Assembly (NCBI RefSeq): GCF_014698305.1
Contig: NZ_JACJST010000003.1
Location: 62,001-126,000 of the forward strand
From: Anabaena lutea FACHB-196
Lineage (GTDB): Bacteria > Cyanobacteriota > Cyanobacteriia > Cyanobacteriales > Nostocaceae
Direction of reading: 5' to 3'
Length of the DNA stretch: 64,000 nt
Shown here: piece by piece, positions 34,898 to 43,629 of the stretch
Numbering within the stretch: the stretch's first letter is position 1
Layout: every line of letters starts with the position of its first letter
The notes under the pieces: model-generated
What the model was told of the DNA's origin: nothing
The model's database searches: none
What the model saw: only the letters and a program-made list of their open reading frames with translations
Translations under genes and position numbers: made by a program

Positions 34898-35566
34898 CTA
34901 AGTAGTTGGCTGACAATTTGAGCCTGTAGCTGTTTGCATACCTCCAATCAGTGTTCTGACGATGACACAGCGTTTTGACCCGCTGGCAGTGTTAGTTCCT
35001 GCATTAGGTATAGCTACCATAACTATTAAATCTGTATCAGCATTACTGCCACTAGCCTTGCTTGCTAAAGCACCCATGTAGTCAAAAGTGATGGTTCCAG
35101 AAGCAGGTATTGTAGATATGCTCTTACCAGTAACTGTTGTATTATAATAATCAGGGGTAGACGTAAGAGACGTAAGATTCGTATACAATAAGACTTGTTT
35201 TGCTTCAAGGTCAGTAGCTAAACGCTTCCAACTATCATCTGAAGGTGCGGTAGTACCCTGATAAACAACATATTTAGGGATGTTGTCTATGACTTTAAAA
35301 CTCGCGCTATAGGTAAGTTTCTTATTTTTAGCTTCTGTCTGTGCTTGTTGCATAGCAGAAAGTACACCATCCAAAGCTTTATTTAACCGCTGTCTCTGCA
35401 CAAATCCCGACCAACTAGGAGCCATGATTGCTGCTAAAATGCCTACCATTAGCAGCGATACTAAGAGTTCTATCATGGTAAAACCAGCATTTTCCTCATA
35501 TGAGTCACGTGCTGAACAACGGTGTTTATTCTTGATATTCCTGGTATGTAATTGTAGTAAATTCAT
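34898..35566 (-). CDS. Pseudopilin of the hps cluster (HpsD position)
   Basis: A 222-aa minor pseudopilin. The cleavage site is NAGFTMIELLVSLLMVGILAAI, with Glu at +5 and a normal helix. The GspH-like segment QRQRLNKALDGVLSAMQQAQTEAKNKKLTY closely resembles that of the 188-aa pseudopilin at 32928-33494, suggesting duplication. The C-terminus has a Cys pair (KRCVIV ... GSNCQ). It follows hpsC and matches the position of hpsD in Nostoc punctiforme, but I assign no symbol on position alone. Confidence 0.85.
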   Translation of the reverse strand: MNLLQLHTRNIKNKHRCSARDSYEENAGFTMIELLVSLLMVGILAAIMAPSWSGFVQRQRLNKALDGVLSAMQQAQTEAKNKKLTYSASFKVIDNIPKYVVYQGTTAPSDDSWKRLATDLEAKQVLLYTNLTSLTSTPDYYNTTVTGKSISTIPASGTITFDYMGALASKASGSNADTDLIVMVAIPNAGTNTASGSKRCVIVRTLIGGMQTATGSNCQPTT

Positions 35567-35624
35567 ACTAAATCCTTAGATAATGAACAGTATTTAAATA
35601 TGCTGTAATTGAATTTTGAATTGT

Positions 35625-36701
35625 TTAATTAGTGTATAAAAAACCACGTGCTTGTACGATGGCGTTGACTGAAGGAAAATAAGTTGCCTGGTTTTTATCA
35701 GAGTAAGTTATGTTGTTGCTTTGGACTCTAGCTAAGGCATTGGCTCGGATAAAGACCTGTGCTGTGCTAATCACTCTTCCTGTATTAATAGGATCTAAAT
35801 AGTTGTTGACACAGGTATAAAAACTACTGGGTGACGTTGTGTTACTGGGTATCACTGTTGGTTGTTTACCACCATTAGCATCAGGTAGGCATTGTCGTGT
35901 CAAATTAGGAATATTTCCAGTTGGATTTGCCACAGGGATGGTTTGATCGATATAGTCAACCAGCACTTGGAGTTGAGCTTTATAATTGTCTGGATTTGCT
36001 TTCCAAAGTTTCATCTTTTGAGTTATGCTGCCAGTTGTTAAATCAAGATTAAATGGTACGAAACCCGCATCAGGACAGTATTCAGAACTGACAAACTTAG
36101 TAGTTGTATCGTATTTAGTAAGACAATTGTCTATACCAGCACTGCTATTTATGCTTCGCACACCATCCTTAATTTCCCATCTAGCAATACGCGCAGTTCT
36201 AGACCACGTCTCACCAGTCTTATTAGCACCATTATTAGAATTATTAATCAAATAATAAGCTACTAGGGAATATCTGAAAGCATCATCGTTCTTTAAACTG
36301 TCATTAGGAACCGCCTTTGGAACTATTTCCCGCTTCCAAAAAACTAGTACAGGTAATCCATTGGTAACTTTAGGTAAAGAATCATTAATACCACTTTCGA
36401 GAGGGTTAGTGGGACTGTTGGTCTTCTCAACCCCTCGGGTATCATAGATGTAGACAGCTTGTTGTAAATCGCGGGTAATGAAATCCATTGCTGTTTGGAT
36501 TTCTTGTTCAGAAGTTGCCTTAGCTTGTTCTTTTTGATCTGTATTAGCAATATTGACCACCAATCCTAGTAATGGTGTCAGGATTAAAAATGCCATGGTC
36601 AAAGCTATCAACAATTCAATCAGGGTAAAACCATCAACTTGATTATTCACCCTGGGAGACTTAATAAATCCTCTAAGTAAGAATGTGATTGTTTTCAACA
36701 T
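35625..36701 (-). CDS. hpsC: Hormogonium polysaccharide secretion pseudopilin, HpsC type
   Basis: A 358-aa pseudopilin with the site VDGFTLIELLIALTMAFLILTPLLGLV (Glu at +5) after a short basic leader. The helix is followed by EQAKATSEQEIQTAMDFITRDLQQAVYIYD, a PilW/GspJ-like pattern, and a large domain with Cys residues. It lies 46 bases downstream of the HpsB-type gene. Expected to be an inner-membrane pseudopilin of the polysaccharide secretion machine. Symbol by family resemblance and position. Confidence 0.8.
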   Translation of the reverse strand: MLKTITFLLRGFIKSPRVNNQVDGFTLIELLIALTMAFLILTPLLGLVVNIANTDQKEQAKATSEQEIQTAMDFITRDLQQAVYIYDTRGVEKTNSPTNPLESGINDSLPKVTNGLPVLVFWKREIVPKAVPNDSLKNDDAFRYSLVAYYLINNSNNGANKTGETWSRTARIARWEIKDGVRSINSSAGIDNCLTKYDTTTKFVSSEYCPDAGFVPFNLDLTTGSITQKMKLWKANPDNYKAQLQVLVDYIDQTIPVANPTGNIPNLTRQCLPDANGGKQPTVIPSNTTSPSSFYTCVNNYLDPINTGRVISTAQVFIRANALARVQSNNITYSDKNQATYFPSVNAIVQARGFLYTN

Positions 36702-36747
36702 AGGTTTTACCTCTTTTTAATAGATGCTGTGCTGATAAATTTCCCAT

Positions 36748-37515
36748 CTAATTTTGACAATTTTTATCGGCTACTGTACCCAACCGATTACATAAAGCCA
36801 GAAATGTTGTGTTGCTTTTAATGACATCCGCAGTCAATTCTATGATTGGGGCTTGTTTATTACCTAATCCATTAGTGACAATTGTTTGTGTTTTTTTGGT
36901 AGTAGTGGTACTGGCTACGACAGTTTGACTGAAATCAACATCTTTTCGATACACCCTAACGGCTAGACGGTAGCCATCGTTTGCTTCTGAATCTTTAACA
37001 ACAATTCGACTGGCTTGAATGTAAAATTGATTTCTCTGATTTGGGTCGTTTGAACAATTAGGAGGAAGAATAACACCATCCGTCTGAAAGCAATATAGAC
37101 CTGTTGGGGAGATAGGAGGGTTCATATTCGTACTAGTGATTAAATAATCACTAGGGTTCTGTGCCAAAGTTCTTTTTGTGGTTGCCGTATGCTTTTCAAG
37201 TGGAGTACCGCTTGTTGGTATATATTGTACAGGAGTAGGATCGCTGGATTGTACTGGTACTCTTCCAGATCTGACCCCATCAATAAATGATTTTGCGGCT
37301 TGTGACCCCTGTTCAACGCGGCGAGATTGAAGGCGTGTTGCGGTAGACAAAAGCAGCATGGGTGCTATGGCTGCTACTAAGAGAGAAGCAACAAGAATAC
37401 CAACTAATGACTCAATGATAGTGAAGCCGTCATCTTTGCTATTGTTGTGCTTCAGACTCTGATTTAGACCCCGACTGAAACTGTGTTCAATTTTGAATTG
37501 TTTAAGCTGAATCAT
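36748..37515 (-). CDS. hpsB: Hormogonium polysaccharide secretion pseudopilin, HpsB type
   Basis: A 255-aa pseudopilin with site DDGFTIIESLVGILVASLLVAAIAPML (Glu at +5), then STATRLQSRRVEQGSQAAKSFIDGVRSGRV. The rest is a Thr/Asn-rich domain with a C-terminal Cys pair (ALCNRLGTVADKNCQ). It follows hpsA with a 270-base repeat-filled gap. Gene order A-B-C-pseudopilin-glycosyltransferase matches the Nostoc punctiforme hps locus. Confidence 0.8.
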   Translation of the reverse strand: MIQLKQFKIEHSFSRGLNQSLKHNNSKDDGFTIIESLVGILVASLLVAAIAPMLLLSTATRLQSRRVEQGSQAAKSFIDGVRSGRVPVQSSDPTPVQYIPTSGTPLEKHTATTKRTLAQNPSDYLITSTNMNPPISPTGLYCFQTDGVILPPNCSNDPNQRNQFYIQASRIVVKDSEANDGYRLAVRVYRKDVDFSQTVVASTTTTKKTQTIVTNGLGNKQAPIIELTADVIKSNTTFLALCNRLGTVADKNCQN

Positions 37516-37555
37516 AATTTTGTGTACAGCTAATTGGCATTTTAGTTAACTGAAG

Positions 37556-37790
37556 AACCCCTCTTCCAACCTCTCCCCCACAGGGAGAGAGGCTTCTAAT
37601 TTCCCCATTTGGTGCTAAAACTCGTTTTTTCAAATTCCATCTCCACCCCCCAAGTTCCCCCCTGAAAGGAGGCAGTCCATATGTTCCCTCTCCTTTCAGG
37701 AGAGGGGTAGGGAGAGGTGAGAGGGTTAGGGAGAGGTAGGAAAGGGGCTGGGGGTTATGTCTCATATCTGAGATATTTGATCCTGTGATT
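37556..37790. repeat. GC-rich inverted repeat between hpsA and hpsB
   Basis: Contains CCCTCTTCCAACCTCTCCCC and GAGAGGCTTC on one side, and CCCTCTCCTTTCAGGAGAGG, GGTAGGGAGAGGTGAGAGGG on the other. It can fold into large hairpins and would reduce read-through from hpsA into hpsB. An open frame here is made of repeat sequence. Confidence 0.65.
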
Positions 37791-40700
37791 ATGGGCAATT
37801 AGTAGGACGTTGATCGTCATCAATTGCTTTGTTACCAGTAGCATCTTCTTTAGCACATAACAAAGTTTCTACCCAAGCATCATCTCTGCCAACTTCTCGG
37901 AAGTATTCATTGGGTAAATCACCTACGGGTTGGACTAATTTTTGGGCAAACAAGTCTGGTGACTGGGAAAGGAGTCCCACATCATAACCCCAAAGTCTTG
38001 TCGGTGGCTGATAGAAAGGAAGCCTGCCCACGGTTCCGTTGAGAGGTCCGTTGCTAGTGTTGTATACAAGACCAGAGGTCGCATTATTATTGGTTAAACT
38101 AGTAGCGAATGGTGCTGTAGCATAGGCACTTTTCTGCAACTGCATGAAAATACCATTAATTTTTGCTGTTACTGGAGTATTATTTGTGGCAGACCAGTGT
38201 TCTAAGAAGCGGACATAGTTGTGTAAACCGCCATTATCTTCTGTAGAACGAGCAGGGGTATCACCAGAGGCCACAATTAGGTTGAAAGTAGTTTCGGTAG
38301 CAGCTTGTAACCAATTACTGTTCTTAGCATTATTAATTCTGTTATCACCTGGGGTTGGGTTGGTGGGAGTACCGAAGGGGTTATTGATCTGAAAAACTGG
38401 TAACCATTTGCCGCCACTATCGTACCGTAACCAAGGTATATAGACAGCAGGATTTGTTAGTGCTGGTGGGTTACTACAAGTTCCTTGAGTAAAACAGGCT
38501 TCTTCATATTCCTGTATGTTACCTGAAGCATCTACCCCGTAAATCCTACGAGGATTAACTATATCACCAGTAACGATATCCCGTTTATAAGCTATTCTTC
38601 TGGGAAAACTTGCATTTGCCCAACCACCATCGGGTGCTGTATCCATGGAGCCAGTTTTCATTGAATTCATTGGTTGACCGACAATGTCCTGTCCATCATT
38701 TCTCCAATTAGTTTGTCCCTGTTGACCAGTTCCTTGATATCCGTTATATGCAACATTAGTAATTACCCAATCTTGGGGGTTTACACATTGAGCAATATCT
38801 GTTTTTGGGCAAATTTCATAGACAAAATCTCTGGCTTGTCTTTGTCTGGCAACAGGGGTGACAAAATTATTCAAGTAAGAACTACCCTGAAAACCAGCGG
38901 CGGAGTCAAGGTCTATGGGATAAGTAGTCGTGCCATATTTCTTGGCGAATTCTACAGATGTTGGTAGAGCATATTGTGTTGCTGGTATTACCGGAACATA
39001 AGTATTTAACTGGAAGTTAGTGTTACCATTAAAAGTCCGGTTGCTAATTGAAGTATCATCCCCCAAGTTATTGTTCCAGTCATACTCTCCCTCATTGCGG
39101 AAGCCTAATCTAAAGTTATTAGAGAGTAAAGTCACAGCATCAGCAACCACAGCCGCAGAACGCCATTCATCACCATTTTCACATTTGGGCAACCTTGGAT
39201 CATCTTTACGGCAGGCAAAATCGTCAGAGAGATCACTACGGCTATAGAAATTAGTCCAATTATTATCTAGTGGTGTGTCGAATTCTTCTTTGGTATGTTT
39301 ATTAAAGTCGCCCTTAACATACACAGGCAAATTACTTGCTAAAATCAAACCTTTTTCTGCGTCTCTATACTCTAGTTCGCGCCAGAGTTTTTCCCCTTTG
39401 GTAAGTATAATTGCATTAGGGCGACGAGTTGGATCAAGCTTATAGTCTACTGTACTTTCTAGCTTTCTCGCTGTTGGTTTTAGGGTTGTAGGGGCGGTTA
39501 AATCTGGTAGGGCATCATCGCGGGTAGCGTAGATAATGCCACTATTGGGAAGTAAATATTCTGTTGCTGCCGACTTTCCAGCAATTGATTTTGTGCGGAG
39601 TAAATTCATGTCTAGGACAGTGGCACGAATTTCTAGAGGTTGCCGATCTCGTAGAGGAAGATCGTATGCTGTTCCTGGATTTGCTCCACCATCAATATTA
39701 GTGAAGGTTTCTAAAGCTGTTGTTGTGGGATTGTCTGCATGAATTGCTTTTATCTGCCTTGCATCCAAAAAAGAAGCTTCAAATATGGCACCGTGAGGAA
39801 TAACGGCATCGTTAGGTGTGATACTACCATCTAAAATTTGGAGGGCGCATATGGCAGCATCAATTGTAGATTGTTCTGAAAGACTGCGATCGGTGGCTGT
39901 TTTTCCTAACGCCCTTTTTAGAAGTCCATCATCTATTGAACGTCCATTTTTATATTTTAAGTTCGATTGGTAGGTTAACAATTGCAAATAATTACTGGCA
40001 GACTTAGTAGGTGGTCCATAAACTATGCCGTTATTGGATTTACCATTGACATTACTTATACCAGCACCAAAACCAGTAGGAGGAGTCCAGGAAGGTAATC
40101 CGGTTCTATTCCTAGCTGTGAGGCTGTTGGTTGGGTCATAAAAGCTACTGACACAGGCTATTGGCTTTGGATACTCTTGGTTATAATCGTTGGGGTTGTA
40201 GTGATAAACCGCCGTCGCCCGCATCCTTAAGTATGGTGTTGCTGCACTAGGAATATCCTTTGTAAATTGAATGTATGGATCATACATCCAATAGGGAGAA
40301 GAGGTTTGTGAAGATTGTGTTCCATCAAACACAGGCATCATATCCGACCAGATTTCCGTGGAAGCCGTAGTGAAATCATTAGTTGCAGCGTTATCACCTT
40401 GACGTAAATAAATCCCTGCACCTGTAACCACTCGCAATCCACCTACGGGATCTTGGGGGTTTTCTGGTATTCTGGCAGCGTCTAGTTCCCAACCTCTATC
40501 TCTGTCGGTAGACCCAACATCAGCTAATGTCTGTACACGAGATAGACGATAGCGACCTTTGGTTTCAGGCTGTTCGGCATCGAAGTTGTCCCACTCAATA
40601 CCACTGAGATTTTGAATATCTGGGGGATTGGGTCCTACAAACTGAGCCTTAAAGTTGGGATTTTTTGGGTCTGAAGTCTTCCACCACAATTGAGGTAAGT

Positions 40701-42405
40701 TATTACCAACTAGAACTCTGTCACCTAAGAAAGATTCTTTTGCCTCCACGCTCTGGAGTGATGGTTCTGTTGCTTTAGGTTTAAGTTTGCTACCACTAGT
40801 ATTTAGTTTCAGTGTGGCAAAGCCAGTTTCGGTTATACCATCACTGGGGTTTGTGGGAAAGACCCAAGCATCTGCGGGACGTAGTGACTCACCACTACCT
40901 AGCAATGGGCTATTTGTAGCATAAGCACCTAAAGCAACAGCAGATGTACTACCAACAGGGACTTCGTTGAAGGGTACACGCCGAGTCCGTTTTTTAAAGT
41001 AAATCTCTAACTGTTCGTCACGTAATGTTGGTATTTCAGCCGGTGTGGGGTTATAAATTCCAATAGCTTCTTGTACTTCTGGTGGGTCATTACTAGTATT
41101 CTGATAAGTCGTATAATTAGCATTGCCAGCAATGGGATTAAGATCTGTCTGAGCTTTAACTAAGCGATTAATACGTTGTGCATAAGCTAGACTATTGTAA
41201 GCTATATTAGGTGCAGTCGTGCCTGTTACGGATTCGTTATCTTGGAGTGATTCTGAGGAAGGAGTAGCACCTTTTCCAGGAAATAAATCAAATAGAGTCG
41301 GTTTGCTAGCAGACCCTGTTATGAATCCACCAGCAGCTATATTTCCACCAACTGTGACTTTGGCGTTGTCATCATCGTAAAAACAGGAAGCAGGACTGCT
41401 AACTTGATAGAGTCTGATATTTGCTGAATCTGAACCGGTCAAGAAATTGGCATTGGTAAAAATTCTACCGTTGAGTCTGAAGTCAGTACCAGGATTTAAT
41501 TCCAGGTCATCTTCATAAACTACGGCATTGTTAATTAGAGATTGCTGAACTTTGTCTTGTTCATACTCTAGGGCTGAGAAACTTCTATTCCCTTTGTTAA
41601 CTTCATAGTTGGTTGTATCAGGTATGGTAGTGTCTGAGGTGATGGGAACCGTTGCAGTGTAGACAAAGAATGCTTTGACTAGTCTTAATGACTTAGTACT
41701 TTGGAACCAACCATTGACACCGACTAAACTCGCACTAGTATCGCCGGCATTGGCACATGATTCACCTATAGTTGCAAAACTCATAGGTGTAGCCCTAGCC
41801 TGTAAAGGATTTCTTTGGGTTTTATATTGAGTTTTATTATTATTCAACTCAGGATTTTTATAGTAAATCCCATATAAAGTGTAGCTATCAAATTTACCGT
41901 TACTGTCAGTATCAACCGGGAATCGCCATGCTGTTTTTAATGGGTCTGCTGATGCTGGATGAGTTAGTGTCAGAGGGGTTTCATCACCAAATGTGTATTC
42001 TTTTATTGTGTTTGAGTCTGCTAAAACACCATCTAAAGCCTTATCATTGGGAGTAGATCGTGGTAGTCGCTTATCATCAAATAACTTCTTTAATTTAGCT
42101 CTAGCTCTATCAAGTGCAGGTGTTGAGGCTGTAAGAACGGCTTGATTGACACGAACGTTGCTGGCGTTTTTAGCTCGGTCAAAAGACCGAAACATGATTG
42201 CAATGGTCAGAAGAACAACTACTATGGATACCATTACTACTGTTGGCAACACAAAACCCGCATTGGCGGATTCTGTTTTTCTATTAACGCCAAAAACAGT
42301 TCTCAGTAGCCAAATAAGTTGCTTTTTAGTTGTTTGTAAAAACTTCCGGCTGACTTTTTTGGATATTCTTATGAATGCCTTGACTGGATAACGTTTTTGA
42401 GACAT
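37789..42405 (-). CDS. hpsA: Hormogonium polysaccharide biosynthesis protein HpsA
   Basis: A giant ~1538-aa protein. After a basic leader of about 50 residues comes a prepilin-like segment, NAGFVLPTVVMVSIVVVLLT, then FRSFDRAKNASNVRVNQAVLTASTPALDRARAKL. The remainder is a long extracytoplasmic Asn/Thr/Asp-rich domain with repeated PNP, GDN and WYD-like patches and C-terminal Cys residues. In Nostoc punctiforme HpsA is needed for hormogonium polysaccharide and gliding. I chose ATG 42405 because GAGGGAG lies 5 bases upstream; a TTG at 42423 is less likely. It heads the hps gene run. The +5 residue is Thr instead of Glu. Confidence 0.88.
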   Translation of the reverse strand: MSQKRYPVKAFIRISKKVSRKFLQTTKKQLIWLLRTVFGVNRKTESANAGFVLPTVVMVSIVVVLLTIAIMFRSFDRAKNASNVRVNQAVLTASTPALDRARAKLKKLFDDKRLPRSTPNDKALDGVLADSNTIKEYTFGDETPLTLTHPASADPLKTAWRFPVDTDSNGKFDSYTLYGIYYKNPELNNNKTQYKTQRNPLQARATPMSFATIGESCANAGDTSASLVGVNGWFQSTKSLRLVKAFFVYTATVPITSDTTIPDTTNYEVNKGNRSFSALEYEQDKVQQSLINNAVVYEDDLELNPGTDFRLNGRIFTNANFLTGSDSANIRLYQVSSPASCFYDDDNAKVTVGGNIAAGGFITGSASKPTLFDLFPGKGATPSSESLQDNESVTGTTAPNIAYNSLAYAQRINRLVKAQTDLNPIAGNANYTTYQNTSNDPPEVQEAIGIYNPTPAEIPTLRDEQLEIYFKKRTRRVPFNEVPVGSTSAVALGAYATNSPLLGSGESLRPADAWVFPTNPSDGITETGFATLKLNTSGSKLKPKATEPSLQSVEAKESFLGDRVLVGNNLPQLWWKTSDPKNPNFKAQFVGPNPPDIQNLSGIEWDNFDAEQPETKGRYRLSRVQTLADVGSTDRDRGWELDAARIPENPQDPVGGLRVVTGAGIYLRQGDNAATNDFTTASTEIWSDMMPVFDGTQSSQTSSPYWMYDPYIQFTKDIPSAATPYLRMRATAVYHYNPNDYNQEYPKPIACVSSFYDPTNSLTARNRTGLPSWTPPTGFGAGISNVNGKSNNGIVYGPPTKSASNYLQLLTYQSNLKYKNGRSIDDGLLKRALGKTATDRSLSEQSTIDAAICALQILDGSITPNDAVIPHGAIFEASFLDARQIKAIHADNPTTTALETFTNIDGGANPGTAYDLPLRDRQPLEIRATVLDMNLLRTKSIAGKSAATEYLLPNSGIIYATRDDALPDLTAPTTLKPTARKLESTVDYKLDPTRRPNAIILTKGEKLWRELEYRDAEKGLILASNLPVYVKGDFNKHTKEEFDTPLDNNWTNFYSRSDLSDDFACRKDDPRLPKCENGDEWRSAAVVADAVTLLSNNFRLGFRNEGEYDWNNNLGDDTSISNRTFNGNTNFQLNTYVPVIPATQYALPTSVEFAKKYGTTTYPIDLDSAAGFQGSSYLNNFVTPVARQRQARDFVYEICPKTDIAQCVNPQDWVITNVAYNGYQGTGQQGQTNWRNDGQDIVGQPMNSMKTGSMDTAPDGGWANASFPRRIAYKRDIVTGDIVNPRRIYGVDASGNIQEYEEACFTQGTCSNPPALTNPAVYIPWLRYDSGGKWLPVFQINNPFGTPTNPTPGDNRINNAKNSNWLQAATETTFNLIVASGDTPARSTEDNGGLHNYVRFLEHWSATNNTPVTAKINGIFMQLQKSAYATAPFATSLTNNNATSGLVYNTSNGPLNGTVGRLPFYQPPTRLWGYDVGLLSQSPDLFAQKLVQPVGDLPNEYFREVGRDDAWVETLLCAKEDATGNKAIDDDQRPTNCP

Positions 42406-42824
42406 AGCTGCTCCCTCTGTCAAGTGATATGGTACGTATTTTTAGTTTTTTGTCATATCTGCAAATTCGTCTAACAACTTAATTTGACAGACAAAAATCT
42501 AGGCTGATTTTTATGTAAACGTTGTATTTTGGGTTATTGACTAAGTTGATGAATCAAGTATTTACACACTTAGATTGCTGATTTTAGTTATAACATTGTT
42601 GAAATCTTGATTCGCATCTGGAAATTACTGATTTTTTTGCGATTGTTTATACAAAATAGTTTAATTTTTGCGGCTTTCTTTAAGTAAGCGTACTGAAACT
42701 AAAGTTCTCTTAAATATAAATTCATAAAGTTGTTGTAAAGACTGCAAGGTTATATTACCCAGTTGTGAAGGAAAAAATATCACAGAAGGGGAAAAAATAA
42801 ATTAGATATCTGAGAAAAACCAAT

Positions 42825-42852
42825 GTAGAGACGTTGAATGGAAAGTCTCTAC
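42825..42852. repeat. 28-bp palindrome, variant copy
   Basis: GTAGAGACGTTGAATGGAAA then GTCTCTAC: a version of the perfect palindrome at 21681-21708 with mismatches in the centre. Confidence 0.65.
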
Positions 42853-42935
42853 TTCTTCTTGTTCTTCTACTTTCCATATAGAGTATGGGAATGAATCTCC
42901 CCGTCTGTGCATCTGTCCATTTCAGCTAAACTAGC

Positions 42936-42980
42936 CAAAAAAGCCGCAACCTCCCTAGATGGGGAGGCTGTTGGTGCAAA
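42936..42980 (-). terminator. Rho-independent terminator after rpmB
   Basis: On the minus strand ACAGCCTCCCC and GGGAGGTTG pair around a short ATCTA loop, followed by CGGCTTTTTTGG. It lies about 60 bases past the rpmB stop. Confidence 0.75.
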
Positions 42981-43033
42981 TCAACATTTGCTAATCCTGG
43001 CAAGTGCCAAGAAATAAGGGTTGGGGCGTAATT

Positions 43034-43270
43034 TTAGTAATGGTTGAGGTTAATACCAGCTTCTTTAGCCATTGCTTCTAAACCTTTGACTTCCAAGGTT
43101 TTGATGGCTTTGGTAGATAGTTTCATTTTCACCCAGCGATTACCACCTGCCCACCAAACACGCTTACTTTGCAGATTAACGTGTTGTAGGCGCTTGGTGT
43201 GACGGTTGGAGTGGGAAACGGAACAAGCGTTATTGGCTTTTTTACCAGTTAGTTCACAACGACGGGACAT
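43034..43270 (-). CDS. rpmB: 50S ribosomal protein L28
   Basis: A 78-aa ribosomal protein with the L28 pattern [33 protein letters not shown] and [26 protein letters not shown]. Two Cys residues in the N-terminal part are present. Length is normal. It is a single gene with its own terminator, placed between htpG and hpsA. Confidence 0.97.
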   Translation of the reverse strand: MSRRCELTGKKANNACSVSHSNRHTKRLQHVNLQSKRVWWAGGNRWVKMKLSTKAIKTLEVKGLEAMAKEAGINLNHY

Positions 43271-43629
43271 AATATCTCCTGGGATATCAATACAACCTTT
43301 CTATTCTAGGAGCTTTAAGGATAAAATTGCTTTTCTTCTCAGGTAGAGCTAAAAAAACCCACCCCCAACTCCCTTATATCTCTTTCCCAGTCTCTGACTC
43401 TTCTCTCGTTCCCAGTCTCTGACTGGGGATGCTATCGCAGAGGCTCTGCCTCGGCTATCATGGAAGTCGGAGCCTTCTAGAATTCATTCCCATACAGAGT
43501 ATGGGAACGAGAAATGCTATCACAGAGGCTCTACCTCGGCTATCATGGAAGTCGGAGCCTTCTAGAATTCATTCCCATACAGAGTATGGGAACGAGAAGT
43601 ATGGGAACGAAAAATTAATTGTTGATTGT
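43271..43629. other. Repeat-rich stretch between rpmB and htpG
   Basis: 359 bases with CGTTCCCAGTCTCTGACTGG units and the 85-bp tandem duplication described separately. No gene. Confidence 0.65.
43429..43605. repeat. 85-bp tandem duplication downstream of htpG
   Basis: Units starting GCTATCGCAGAGGCTCTGCC (43431) and GCTATCACAGAGGCTCTACC (43516) are 85 bases apart and nearly identical. Both contain CATTCCCATACAGAGTATGG-GAACGAG hairpins. A third partial unit (GTATGGGAACGA) follows just before the htpG stop region. Confidence 0.85.

Larger units (their letters stand above)
42406..43033. other. Upstream region of hpsA and downstream region of rpmB
   Basis: About 630 bases. It holds the 28-bp palindrome variant (42825-42852) and the rpmB terminator (42936-42980). 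The AT-rich 42410-42800 part should carry the hps promoter; I did not find a clear match to the hormogonium sigma factor J motif as I remember it. Confidence 0.5.

Noticed and set aside
37502-37798. 98-codon frame between hpsA and hpsB
   Set aside because: Built from GC-rich palindromic repeat sequence (LTLSPLPTPLLKGEG type), a common false gene in cyanobacteria.
43429-43605. Possible CRISPR array
   Set aside because: Only two units of 85 bp in direct tandem with no unique spacers and no cas genes nearby.
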